NCBI GenBank assembly: GCA_963754645.1 | Contig: CAVWGP010000011.1 | Coordinates: 868,001-932,000, forward strand | Length of the DNA: 64,000 nucleotides | Direction of reading: 5' to 3' | Origin: CAVWGP01 sp963754645 | GTDB taxonomy: Bacteria; Pseudomonadota; Alphaproteobacteria; Bin65 | In this document: positions 35,867 to 44,521 of the stretch, in pieces | Layout of the letters: every line of letters starts with the position of its first letter | Numbering within the stretch: the stretch's first letter is position 1 | Translations under genes and position numbers: made by a program | The notes under the pieces: model-generated | Seen by the model: only the letters and a program-made list of their open reading frames with translations | The model's database searches: none | What the model was told of the DNA's origin: nothing

Positions 35867-38038
35867 TCACGTACCGACGCGCTTCAGTTCGGCGGCGGCG
35901 TTGCGGTGAAAGGGATCGCGCACCGGACAAGCGCTGAGCGCGGCGCGCAGGGCGATCGTCGCCTCGGCCCGGCGCTTGGCGAGGATGTGCCATTCGGCGA
36001 TATAAAAATGCGCCTCGCATTGCCACGCGCCGCCGGGCTGGGCATCGGCCACCGCGGCCGAGTTCCAGATCGCGTCGGGCGGCACGCGGCCGAGAAACAT
36101 GCCGATCGCCGGCGTCGGCCATTTGCCGGCATCGAGCGCCATGGTTTGCTTGCGCAGTTCCTCGGTGCCGTCGCGGCCCAGGCGCCCGCGCGCGATATGC
36201 AGCATGAGGGCCACGCCGAAATCCTGCGGATTGAGCCGCGCCACGGCGGCGAAATCGCTTTCGGCGCCGGCGAAGTTCCCGCCCTCGAAACGCAGCATCG
36301 CGCGGCCGAGCAGCGCGCCGGCATAGGATGGGCGCAGGCGGATCGCCTCGTCGAAATCGGCGGCGGCGCGCTCGAGCGCGTCGCTGTCGCGCCACGAGGT
36401 GGCGCGATTGTAGAAGGCGCCGGCATCGGCCGGCTTCAGCCGGATCGCCTCGCTGTAATCGGCGATGGCGCGCTCGTGATTGCCGCGCCGCGACCAGAGG
36501 TTGCCGCGATTGTTGTAGGCGTCGGCGTGATTGGGTTGCAGGCGCAGCGCGTCGCTGTAATCGGCGAGCGCGCGGTCGTAGTCGCCGGCCTTGAGCGCGG
36601 CATTGCCGCGATTGTAGAAGGCGTCGCCGTCGTCGGGCCGGAGCGCGATGACGCGGTCGAAATCGGCGATGGCGCGCGCGGTCTCGCCCTTGGCCGAGCG
36701 CGCGAGGCCGCGGCTGAAATAGGCGTCGGCGAAATCCGGCTGGAGGCGGATCGCCTCGTCGAAATCGGCGATCGCGCGGTCGTTGTCGCCCTTGTAGGAC
36801 CAGGCGTCGCCGCGGCTGTAATAGGCGGCGGCGTCGCCGGGCTTGCGGCGGATGACGAATGTGAAATCGGCGATGGCGCGGTCGTAGTCGCCGTGCTGGA
36901 AGGCGGCGAGGCCGCGATTGTGATGCGCCGCGACCTCGTCGGGCAGGCGCTTGATCGTCTCGCTGAAATCGGCGATGGCGCGGGCGTAGTCGCGCTTGCG
37001 GTACCAGGCGAGGCCGCGGCGGTGGAAGGCCTCGGCGTCGTCGGCGTTGAGCGCCAGGCCGCGGTCGAGATCGGCGATGGCGTTGTCGTAATCGCCGAGC
37101 TCGAACCACGTCGTGCCGCGATTGAGATGGGCCTCGGCGAAATCGGCGCGCCGCTCGATCGCGGCGCCGAAATCGGCCAATGCCTTTTGGTAGTCGCCGC
37201 TGCGGTGCCAGGCGAGGCCGCGATTGTTGTAGGCGCCGGCATCGTGCGGGCGCAGGCGGAGGACCTGGCCGAAATCGGCGATCGCGTTCTCGTACTTGCC
37301 CTGTTCGAGCCACAGCGCGCCGCGGTTGAGGAAGGCGTCGGCGTGGCCCGGATCGAAGCGCAGGGCCGCGCCGTAGTCGGCCATGGCGCGCTCGGCGTCG
37401 CCGCTCTCGCGCCAGGCGCGCCCGCGATTGTAATAGGCGTTGGCGAAGCGCGGCTGCAGTTTCAAAACCTGATCGTAATCGGCGATGGCGCGGACGCGCT
37501 CGCCGCGCCGCGCATAGGCGTTGCCGCGATTGTACAGCGTCGCCGCGTGGTCGGGCCGGAGGCGCAGCGCTTCGGAATAATCGGCGATGGCGGGCGCGTC
37601 GTCGCCCTTGGCCGAGAGCGCGATGCCGCGATTGGCATGGGCGGCGGCGTCCTTGGGCCTGAGGCGGATGACGGTGGCGAAATCGGCGATGGCGCGCTCG
37701 TGCTCGCCCTTCTGGAACCAGGCGAGGCCGCGATTGGCGAAGGCTTCGGCGAAATTCGGCACCAGCTTGATCGCCTGGTCGAAATCGCCGATCGCGGCAT
37801 CGACATCGCCGGCCTGGGCCAGCAGCGTGCCGCGGATGAAGAGCGCGCGGGACTGTTCCGCCGGCGTTGCGGACCCTGTCCGACTCTTACTTGCTTCGAT
37901 CAGGCGCGTGCAGGCTTCGATCGCCGGCTTTGCGAGCGCCGCGGCGGCATCGCACGCCGCCGCATCGCCGCGGCTCTGCGCGGCAACATCGCTTGCCAAG
38001 ATCGAAGCGGCCAAAACCGCCGCCGCACACAGGCGCAT
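35867..38038 (-). CDS. Exported multi-TPR protein
   Basis: A 723-residue protein with a signal peptide (MRLCAAAVLAASILASDVAAQ) and about fifteen consecutive 34-residue TPR units from about residue 65 to 590, each close to A..NRG.A....GD...AIADF..AI.L.P. The C-terminal ~120 residues are a different helical domain (WPTPAIGMFLGRVPPDAIW, CEAHFYIAEWHILAKRR), as in TPR proteins that scaffold protein complexes. The start was chosen at 38038 because it begins the signal peptide; the longer frame to 38227 is non-coding. Partner unknown. The regular repeats give strong 102-base periodicity in the DNA. Confidence 0.85.
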   Translation of the reverse strand: MRLCAAAVLAASILASDVAAQSRGDAAACDAAAALAKPAIEACTRLIEASKSRTGSATPAEQSRALFIRGTLLAQAGDVDAAIGDFDQAIKLVPNFAEAFANRGLAWFQKGEHERAIADFATVIRLRPKDAAAHANRGIALSAKGDDAPAIADYSEALRLRPDHAATLYNRGNAYARRGERVRAIADYDQVLKLQPRFANAYYNRGRAWRESGDAERAMADYGAALRFDPGHADAFLNRGALWLEQGKYENAIADFGQVLRLRPHDAGAYNNRGLAWHRSGDYQKALADFGAAIERRADFAEAHLNRGTTWFELGDYDNAIADLDRGLALNADDAEAFHRRGLAWYRKRDYARAIADFSETIKRLPDEVAAHHNRGLAAFQHGDYDRAIADFTFVIRRKPGDAAAYYSRGDAWSYKGDNDRAIADFDEAIRLQPDFADAYFSRGLARSAKGETARAIADFDRVIALRPDDGDAFYNRGNAALKAGDYDRALADYSDALRLQPNHADAYNNRGNLWSRRGNHERAIADYSEAIRLKPADAGAFYNRATSWRDSDALERAAADFDEAIRLRPSYAGALLGRAMLRFEGGNFAGAESDFAAVARLNPQDFGVALMLHIARGRLGRDGTEELRKQTMALDAGKWPTPAIGMFLGRVPPDAIWNSAAVADAQPGGAWQCEAHFYIAEWHILAKRRAEATIALRAALSACPVRDPFHRNAAAELKRVGT

Positions 38039-38940
38039 GACGCGTTGCTCCACCGTCCCGATAATCGGCCGCGCCGGTTGCGCCTGGGTTAATTCCGCAG
38101 GCGCGCCGCCAGCTCGCGGCTGTGGGGACGGCTCCCCTACCTGTTTACCACAAAGGCACAGCCGCGGCGACGCCAAGGCGCATGTTGCAGTGCAGCAAAT
38201 GCGGACCCGGGCGATTGTGCAGCGCAATATGGCCGGCTAAATGCCCGGCCTTGGAGCTGCCAAAGCGCCATTCTGTCCAAAGGTGTCCAAATATTTTTCA
38301 TGGGCACCTTCGGCAATTTTTGGCCACCTTCGGCGGAATTTTCCCATAATGCGGGTGTCGACGCCTTTATTCGCGGCCCCCGTCAGGATCGAGCGCTCGA
38401 CCCAATTGCCCGAGTTTTGTTACAGCGTAGCATAGTCAGGCCCGACGCGGAAGCGAAAGTTCTATGTTTGTTCCGCGCTAAACCTAGGATCGCGGCGCGG
38501 AAAGTCAGGTCAGCAAGGTCTACCACAGAGGCACGGAGACACAGAGGAGTCACCGAGAAAGATTCGCCCACGCTTTCGGCGTGCAAATTCTGCCGCTCCG
38601 TACCTTCTCCGTGTCTCCGTGTCTCCGTGTTGAAACTTCGCTCCCGCATACCCAGCGCGCGTCGCGGGGACGCGGGCAATGCCGCCAAACTATGGAGGCG
38701 AATAGCTGCATTCGGGGTCAGAGTAGAATTATTCCGCCGGCGGCGCGGGCGCCGGCCGCCGCGCCGCGCACCAACCCGCCGGCCGCCCGCCGCAACGCGC
38801 GGCGCACAAGCGGTAGCCAAATTTTCCCTGACGCGACGGGCGGGGGGCGGAGATCGGGTCCGCCTGTGACGGCCGTCATTGGGCCAAGCCGCCGGTTCTG
38901 TCAGGATGGACGCGAACATATAGATAGAAGGAGCTTGCAC
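38039..38940. other. Repeat-rich 0.9-kb intergenic region, no supported gene
   Basis: The region is less GC-rich than its flanks between about 38230 and 38530. It holds an inverted-repeat element at 38522-38634, a GGGGTCAGAGTAGAATT remnant at 38714-38730 of the type often seen beside REP-associated (Y1) transposases, and a GC-rich stretch to 38870. Long open frames here translate to the well-known spurious pattern TTEARRH...PSPCLRVSV and are not genes. Confidence 0.6.
38522..38634. repeat. Intergenic inverted-repeat element (CACGGAGACAC type)
   Basis: The ends are roughly inverted: ACCACAGAGGCACGGAGACA on the left and CTCCGTGTCTCCGTGTCTCC on the right. The right end carries short tandem copies of GTGTCTCC. 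Similar elements are common between genes in many bacteria and produce the spurious TTEARRH/PSPCLRVSV open frames. Confidence 0.65.
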
Positions 38941-39078
38941 ATGCCGGACTGGTTGATCGCCGTGCTCGGCGCTGCAGCGATCGGCGCGGTGCTCGTCAAG
39001 GCGTTTTGGAGCGCGCCAAAACCCGATCCGCACAAGTCGGAGGACATCGGCCAGGTGCCTCCCAACATCGGCGGATAG
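38941..39078 (+). CDS. Small single-pass membrane protein (45 aa)
   Basis: ATG 38941 follows an AAGGAG ribosome site (about 38927) at good spacing. The 45-residue product starts MPDWLIAVLGAAAIGAVLVK (one helix) and has a polar tail (KPDPHKSEDIGQVPPNIGG). I do not recognise a family. The signal-anchor layout, clear ribosome site and normal codon use support a real gene. Confidence 0.55.
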   Translation: MPDWLIAVLGAAAIGAVLVKAFWSAPKPDPHKSEDIGQVPPNIGG

Positions 39079-39087
39079 CAGCCGGCC

Positions 39088-39423
39088 TCAGCCTTTTTTC
39101 GTCTCGCTCACCACGATCGGGCCCCAGGCGCGTTCGGTGCGCAGCACATCGGCGAACTGCGCGCGCTCGCGGGTGAAGCGCTCGTGCACCGGCAGCTTGA
39201 AATAGGCGTCGAGCGCGGCTTGGGATTCGAGGCCGTAAATATTGGCGTAAGCCGGCCAGCCCAGCGCGTCGACCTCGTTGAGCTTGACGCTCGTGGCCCA
39301 CATCATGCCGGGCTGCGCCACCACATCGGCGATGTGCCCGCCCTTCATCCAATCGAGCACCCGCGCCTCGGCCGCCGGCGCCACCCACCAGTGCACGAAA
39401 TAGAGAAATCCCGCGTCTTGCAT
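39088..39423 (-). CDS. Dimeric alpha/beta-barrel (DUF4286-like) protein
   Basis: A 111-residue protein starting MQDAGFLYFVHWWVAPAAEA, with HIADVVAQPGMMWATSVKL and YANIYGLESQAALDAYFKLP. This is the pattern of small ferredoxin-fold dimers such as DUF4286/EthD relatives (VxPxxxxxFxxWxxxxHxxxxxxxPG). The exact function is unknown. Start at 39423 preferred over 39477. It is convergent with the 45-aa gene, nine bases away. Confidence 0.65.
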   Translation of the reverse strand: MQDAGFLYFVHWWVAPAAEARVLDWMKGGHIADVVAQPGMMWATSVKLNEVDALGWPAYANIYGLESQAALDAYFKLPVHERFTRERAQFADVLRTERAWGPIVVSETKKG

Positions 39424-39545
39424 GGTTCGCTCCGATCCTTGCGATGGCGGCAGTCTTAGCATTGATTGGGTCAGCATGGCGAACGCTTGCGCATCCTGCG
39501 GGGTTCCGATGCCAACGGTGCTAAGTTTCGACCCATTTTACCGCG

Positions 39546-39633
39546 GTAGGGGCGCACCGCCGTGCGCCCTGTCTATGCAGGGCACGAAACGCTACGCATG
39601 AGGTTTCCAGGGCGCACGGCAGTGCGCCCCTAC
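39546..39633. repeat. 25-bp inverted repeat with 38-base spacer
   Basis: Arms at 39546-39570 and 39609-39633 match at 24 of 25 positions (GTAGGGGCGCAC.GCCGTGCG...). It looks like a non-autonomous palindromic element. It abuts the truncated ParE-like sequence. Confidence 0.75.
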
Positions 39634-39636
39634 GCC

Positions 39637-39736
39637 GCCAACATCGGTCAATCTTCGGGGCCATCGATCGAAGCGCGAGATAGTCTGCGATCGTTCCGAG
39701 GTCGGCCAAAACACGGGGCGTAAAGCGCAGCTTCAT
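39637..39736 (-). pseudogene. RelE/ParE toxin 5' remnant
   Basis: From ATG 39736 the minus strand reads MKLRFTPRVLADLGTIADYL followed by about a dozen residues. This matches the N-terminus of ParE-type ribosome- or gyrase-directed toxins. Similarity stops at the palindromic element at 39546-39633, and no antitoxin remains. It is a remnant of a toxin-antitoxin locus. Confidence is moderate because only about 30 residues remain. Confidence 0.5.
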
Positions 39737-39832
39737 CCAGGATTCTTGCCATGGTATTTCCTGTCGCCGATACAATATCCGATCCGGCGAAACAATTGCA
39801 CCCGCCATCCGCCGATCGACGAGGCATTCGCA

Positions 39833-40225
39833 TTGACCGATTTCGCCGCCAAGCCGCTGCCGCCCTTTCCCGACGCGCTCGCGCCCGATGGCGCCGAGGT
39901 GCGCGTGTTGCATGCGTTGCGGGGCGGCGGGATGGCGCAGTTCCGGCTGGCGCCGGGACGGATTTCGCGGGCGGTGACGCACCGCACCGTCGAGGAGATC
40001 TGGTACGTCACTGGCGGGCGCGGGCGGATGTGGCGCAAACAGGATGGGCGCGCCGAAATCGTCGAGCTTTATCCCGGCGTGTCGCTCACCGTCCCGCTCG
40101 GCACCGCGTTCCAATTCCGCAACGACGGCGTGGCGCCGCTCGAAGCCGTGGCGATCACCATGCCGCCTTGGCCCGGTGCCGACGAAGCGGTGTTCGTCGC
40201 GGGCGCGTGGCCGGCGACGGTGTAG
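39833..40225 (+). CDS. Cupin-domain protein
   Basis: A small (about 130 residues) single-cupin protein. The first cupin motif is ISRAVTHRTVEEIWYVTGGRG (H and E metal-ligand pattern HRTVEE), and the second is VSLTVPLGTAFQFRN. I chose TTG 39833 because the conserved family starts near DFAAKPLPPFPDALAPDG; an ATG at 39746 gives 29 extra residues that look non-coding. The substrate is unknown. Confidence 0.75.
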   Translation: MTDFAAKPLPPFPDALAPDGAEVRVLHALRGGGMAQFRLAPGRISRAVTHRTVEEIWYVTGGRGRMWRKQDGRAEIVELYPGVSLTVPLGTAFQFRNDGVAPLEAVAITMPPWPGADEAVFVAGAWPATV

Positions 40226-40243
40226 CCGCGCCCAAGGCGGGCC

Positions 40244-42403
40244 TCACCCGGCCATCACGCGGATCGCGGTCTTGAGCAGCGCGTCGGGGCGCGCGGCGGG
40301 GCCGACATGGATTTCGATCTCGCCGGGCTCGAGCAGAGGTGCGAGATCGGGGCCGGGGAAGGCCAGCGCGTCGGCGGCGAGCGTCATGCGCACCGTGCCG
40401 CTTTGGCCGGCGCCGAGCGCGATCTTGGCCATGCCGCGCAGCTCCAGCACCGGGCGCGAAACGCTGGCCACCGGATCGCGGATGAACAGCAGCACCGTTT
40501 CCTCGCCCGCCACGGCGCCGCGGTTCGAAACCTCGACGGTGACGCTCACGGTTCCGCCGGCGCGCAGCTCGCCCGGGCTGGCGCGCAGATTGCCGAGGGC
40601 GAAGCGCGTGTAGGACAGGCCGTGGCCGAAGGCGAATAGCGGCTCGTTCGGCATGTCGAGATATTTGCTGGTGTAGCGGATATTCGCGTCGAGCGGCCGG
40701 CCGGTCGGCAACCGCGAGTAGTAGATCGGAATTTGCCCGACATCGACCGGCCAGGAGACGGGCAGGCGGCCGCTTGGGTTCCAGTGTCCGGCGATCACGT
40801 CGGCCACGGCGTTGCCGGCCTCGCTGCCGAGAAACCACGCGGCGAGCACGGCGCAGCGCCGCTCGAACAGCCACGGCAGCGTCAGCGGCCGGCCCGACGA
40901 CAGCACGACGATCGCGGGTTTGCCGAGATCGAGCACGGCGCGCACGAGATCGGCCTGGCCGCCCGGCAGATCGGGCCGCGCCCGGCTGCCGGCCTCGCCG
41001 CTCATCCAGCGCGCCTCGCCGACGCACAGGATGACGAGATCGGCGCGCCGCGCGAGCTCGACCGCTTCGGGAATGCCCTTCAGCGCGTCGCCGTCGAGTT
41101 CGGCGCCGCGCGCGAAACCGATCTCGCTGAGCGGCCAGGCCGAGCGCAAGCCGGCGAGATAGGTCACCATGTCCTCGGCGCGGCCCGCGCCCGACCACGG
41201 GCCGAGCATGTCTTCGTTGGAGTCGGCGAGCGGGCCGATCACGGCGACGCGGCGCGGCGCTTGCGCGATGGGCAGCACGCGATCGGGATCGCTGAGCAGC
41301 ACGATGGCGCGCCGCGCCGCGTCGCGCGCCGCCGCGCGATGCGCCCTGCGCCGCTCGGGCGCGAGACCGTCTGCCGCCGCCTCGCGATAGGGATCGTCGA
41401 ACAGGCCGAGCCGCGCCTTGAACGCCAGCACGCGGCCCACGGCGGCGTCGATTTCCGCCATCGTTATGGCGCCGCGGTCGAGGGCGGCGGCCAGGCCGTT
41501 GGTATAGGCGTTCGCCATCATGTCGATATCGACGCCGGCGCGGAGAGCGAGCGCCGCCGCCGCCGGCACATCCGCCGCGATGCCGTGCGGGATCAGCTCG
41601 GCGATGGCGTTGTAGTCGCTGACGATGATGCCGTCGAAGCCCCAGCGCGCGCGCACCAGATCGCGCAGAATCCCGGCATGGGCCGTCAACGGAATGCCGG
41701 CGAGATCGTTGAACGACGGCATGATGGCCGCAGCACCCGCCGCCACCGCGGCGCGGAACGGCGGCAGGTAGATTTCATGCAGCGCGCGTTCCGACATATC
41801 GACTTGGGCGTAGTCGCGCCCGGCCAGCGCCGCGCCATAAGCGGCGAGGTGCTTCGCCGTCGCGGCGATGCCGGTCGCGGCCGCGAGATCGGGGCCCTGG
41901 AAGCCGCGCGTCTTGGCTTCGGCGACGCGCGCGGTGAGCCAGGTATCCTCGCCGGCGCCCTCGGCGATCCGTCCCCAGCGCGGGTCGCGGGCGACATCGA
42001 GCATCGGCGCGAAAGTGAGCGTCAGGCCGTCGGCCGCCGCCTCGATCGCCGCGATGCGCGCCGTCCCCTCCCACAGTTTCGGATCGAAGGCGGCGGCCTC
42101 GGCCAAGGGAATGGGAAAGATCGTGCGGTGGCCATGCACGACGTCGAAGCCGAAGAACAGCGGTATGCCGAGGCGCGTCTGGTTGACGGCGACGTGCTGG
42201 ACTTGGCGCATCAAGTCGCGGCCGAACAGGTTGAGCATGCTGCCCATCCGCCCGGCCTTCAGCGCGGCCATGTAATCCGCCGGCATGCCCGGCCCGGTCA
42301 CCGCGAGATCGGCCGTCAGCATGTTGAGCTGGCCGATTTTCTCCGCGAGCGTCATCGCCCCGATGAGCGCCGCGATGTGCTTTGCCTGGTCCGTCCGCGC
42401 CAT
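40244..42403 (-). CDS. GH3 beta-glucosidase (BglX-like)
   Basis: A 719-residue glycoside hydrolase family 3 enzyme that removes terminal beta-glucose units. The N-terminal TIM barrel contains AEKIGQLNML, FAPMLDVARDPRWGR, AKHLAAYG and the nucleophile D263 in FDGIIVSDYNAI. The alpha/beta sandwich (RVAVIGPLADS) and a C-terminal fibronectin-like domain (GGTVSVTVEVSNRGAVAGEE) follow. There is no signal peptide, unlike periplasmic BglX, so a cytoplasmic role on imported oligosaccharides is likely. ATG 42403 is preferred over 42442. It diverges from the ABC/GH144/GH15 group. Confidence 0.92.
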   Translation of the reverse strand: MARTDQAKHIAALIGAMTLAEKIGQLNMLTADLAVTGPGMPADYMAALKAGRMGSMLNLFGRDLMRQVQHVAVNQTRLGIPLFFGFDVVHGHRTIFPIPLAEAAAFDPKLWEGTARIAAIEAAADGLTLTFAPMLDVARDPRWGRIAEGAGEDTWLTARVAEAKTRGFQGPDLAAATGIAATAKHLAAYGAALAGRDYAQVDMSERALHEIYLPPFRAAVAAGAAAIMPSFNDLAGIPLTAHAGILRDLVRARWGFDGIIVSDYNAIAELIPHGIAADVPAAAALALRAGVDIDMMANAYTNGLAAALDRGAITMAEIDAAVGRVLAFKARLGLFDDPYREAAADGLAPERRRAHRAAARDAARRAIVLLSDPDRVLPIAQAPRRVAVIGPLADSNEDMLGPWSGAGRAEDMVTYLAGLRSAWPLSEIGFARGAELDGDALKGIPEAVELARRADLVILCVGEARWMSGEAGSRARPDLPGGQADLVRAVLDLGKPAIVVLSSGRPLTLPWLFERRCAVLAAWFLGSEAGNAVADVIAGHWNPSGRLPVSWPVDVGQIPIYYSRLPTGRPLDANIRYTSKYLDMPNEPLFAFGHGLSYTRFALGNLRASPGELRAGGTVSVTVEVSNRGAVAGEETVLLFIRDPVASVSRPVLELRGMAKIALGAGQSGTVRMTLAADALAFPGPDLAPLLEPGEIEIHVGPAARPDALLKTAIRVMAG

Positions 42404-42665
42404 TCGCCGATCCAAAAAAAGCGCCGCCGGCGCCGCTCGCAAGAGCTGGAAAATAAAAAGAATTCACGCGCTTGGCAGTGCCGCTCGAAACTAGACGGCG
42501 AGTCGAAATTAGTAAATATTAAAGGCCTTCGTGCGGTAATGGTCGAAACACAAACAAGATTTTACGGTTACCGCGCCGGTCGTCGCGCGCGGTCTGGGGA
42601 CACTTTACGGGGGCCGAACGCCAAATGGGGTAGCGGGGCGAATTGGCGCTTCCGAACGGACCGGA

Positions 42666-44459
42666 TTGGCACCCGGAACGGCGGAGCGCGGCATTGCGGC
42701 GCAGCTTCGCTGCCTGCTGCGTGCCCTGTGCCGTTCGCGCTACCGCGCGCGCATCGGCTTGCTGGCGCTCGCCATGGTCGCCATCGTCGGCGCCAACACC
42801 TACGGTCAGCTGCGCCTTAACACCTGGAACGGCTCGTTTTTCGACACGCTCGAACAGCGCTCGTTCTGGGCCCTGGGCGGCGAGCTGGTGACTTTCGCCG
42901 TCATCGTCAGCGGGCTTCTGATGCTGGTCGTGAGCCAGACCTGGCTGCAGGAAATGCTCAAGATTCGCCTGCGCGAATGGCTCACCCACGATCTGCTCGA
43001 CGACTGGCTGGCGCCGAAACGCGCCTACATGATTTCCCATGCCGGCGAAGTCGGCATCAATCCCGATCAGCGCATGCAGGACGACGCGCGGCAGCTTGCC
43101 GAACTGTCGGCGACGCTCGCCGTCGGCCTGCTGCAAGCGAGCTTGCTGCTCGTCAGCTTCATCGGCGTGCTTTGGATCTTGTCGAGCCAGGTGGTGTTCC
43201 GATTGGACGAACGGAGCTTCACGATCCCCGGTTATATGGTGTGGTGCGCGCTGTTCTATGCCGCGATCGGCTCGTGGCTCGCCTGGATCGTCGGCCGCCC
43301 GCTGATCCGGCTCAATGCCGAGCGCTGCGCGCGCGAGGCCGAGCTGCGCCACGCCTTGGTCCGGGTCCACGAATCGGCCGAGGCCATCGCCTTCCATCGC
43401 GGCGAACGCGACGAGCGCCGCATGCTCAACGGAACCGTCGCCGGCGTGGTCAATCTCGGCCGCGAGCTGGCGCATAATCTGGCGCGGCTGACCTGGGTTA
43501 CCTCGGGCTATGGCTGGCTCGCCATCGTCGTGCCGATCCTGGTCGCGGCACCGGGCTATTTCGGCGGCTTGATGTCGTTGGGCGGGCTGATGATGGTGGT
43601 GGGCGCGTTCAATCAAGTGCAGCAATCGCTGCGCTGGTTCGTCGATAATTTCCCGATCATCGCCACCTGGCGCGCCACCCTGCTGCGCGTCACAGCGTTT
43701 CGCGACGGCCTGTCGCAGCTCGAAGCGCCGCAGGACGGCGCCGGGCAGATCGCCATCGGCAGCCATCCGCACGGCAAGCTGTCCTTCGACAATCTCCACA
43801 TCGCGTTGCCCGACGGCCATGCCACTTTCGCCATGTCGCGCATCGAGGTCGAGTGCGGCGAGCGCGTTCTGATCGTGGGCCAGCCCGGTTCGGGCAAGGG
43901 CAAGCTGCTATGCGCCATTGCTGGCTTGTGGCCGTGGGGCAGCGGCTCGATCCTGCTGCCGCCGCCGCGCCAGGTCATGTTCATGCCGCCGCGCCCCTAC
44001 TTGCCGCCGACAACTTTGCGCGCGGCGCTGACCTATCCGGCCGATCCCGAGGCGTTCGATTACGTCGCGATCTGCGCCGCGCTCGAGCGCGTCGGCGCCG
44101 AGCGGCTGATCGCCAAGCTCGACGAGAAGGAGCGCTGGGACAAGATTCTGGCGATCGAGGAACAGCAGAGCCTGGCCTTCGCCCGCATGCTGCTGCATGC
44201 GCCGCGCTGGGTGTTCTTCGAAGACACCACGGCGTGCATGAACGAGGATCTCTATCGCCTGATGCAGTCCATGTTCGCCGATGAACTCGGCGGCACGACG
44301 GTGATCGGCATCAGCAACAGCCCGGTCCTGAACGGCTTCTACAAGCGCACGCTTCAGCTCAGCCGGATTCCGGCCGGTCAGCACTCGCGTTACCCGCAGG
44401 ATGCCCGTATCATCAAGCTGCCCCAACCGGTCCGCGCCAAGGCGGCGGCCGTTCGCTGA
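42666..44459 (+). CDS. YddA/SbmA-like ABC transporter with degenerate ATPase domain
   Basis: A 597-residue fused membrane-ATPase protein of the ABC_membrane_2 type (GANTYGQLRLNTWNGSFFDTL, YMISHAGEVGINPDQRMQDD). The nucleotide domain starts near residue 375. Walker A is GQPGSGKGKL, with Gly where Ser/Thr binds Mg. The signature region is AIEEQQSLAFARML instead of LGEQQRLAFAR. Walker B is VFFEDTTAC, with the Asp-Glu order swapped. The H-loop His is replaced (IGISNSP). ATP hydrolysis is therefore doubtful. The start is TTG 42666; other starts are possible. Adjacent glucan hydrolases suggest an oligoglucan role, but this is inference. Confidence 0.8.
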   Translation: MAPGTAERGIAAQLRCLLRALCRSRYRARIGLLALAMVAIVGANTYGQLRLNTWNGSFFDTLEQRSFWALGGELVTFAVIVSGLLMLVVSQTWLQEMLKIRLREWLTHDLLDDWLAPKRAYMISHAGEVGINPDQRMQDDARQLAELSATLAVGLLQASLLLVSFIGVLWILSSQVVFRLDERSFTIPGYMVWCALFYAAIGSWLAWIVGRPLIRLNAERCAREAELRHALVRVHESAEAIAFHRGERDERRMLNGTVAGVVNLGRELAHNLARLTWVTSGYGWLAIVVPILVAAPGYFGGLMSLGGLMMVVGAFNQVQQSLRWFVDNFPIIATWRATLLRVTAFRDGLSQLEAPQDGAGQIAIGSHPHGKLSFDNLHIALPDGHATFAMSRIEVECGERVLIVGQPGSGKGKLLCAIAGLWPWGSGSILLPPPRQVMFMPPRPYLPPTTLRAALTYPADPEAFDYVAICAALERVGAERLIAKLDEKERWDKILAIEEQQSLAFARMLLHAPRWVFFEDTTACMNEDLYRLMQSMFADELGGTTVIGISNSPVLNGFYKRTLQLSRIPAGQHSRYPQDARIIKLPQPVRAKAAAVR

Positions 44460-44521
44460 CGGGTGTATTTAGCGAGCCGTTCGACGCTGCCACGGGAACC
44501 GAGCCTGAAAGACAATCGCCG

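Noticed and set aside
35867..38038. Regular 102-base periodicity as a CRISPR-like array
   Set aside because: The period equals 34 codons, the repeats are imperfect and coding, and they give clear TPR motifs.
35528..38092. An 854-codon plus-strand open frame
   Set aside because: Reverse-strand shadow of the regular TPR gene; the repeat codons leave no stops on the other strand.
38300..38869. A 189-codon open frame in the gene-free region
   Set aside because: Contains the STTEARRHRG...PSPCLRVSV pattern known from translating an intergenic repeat, so not a gene.
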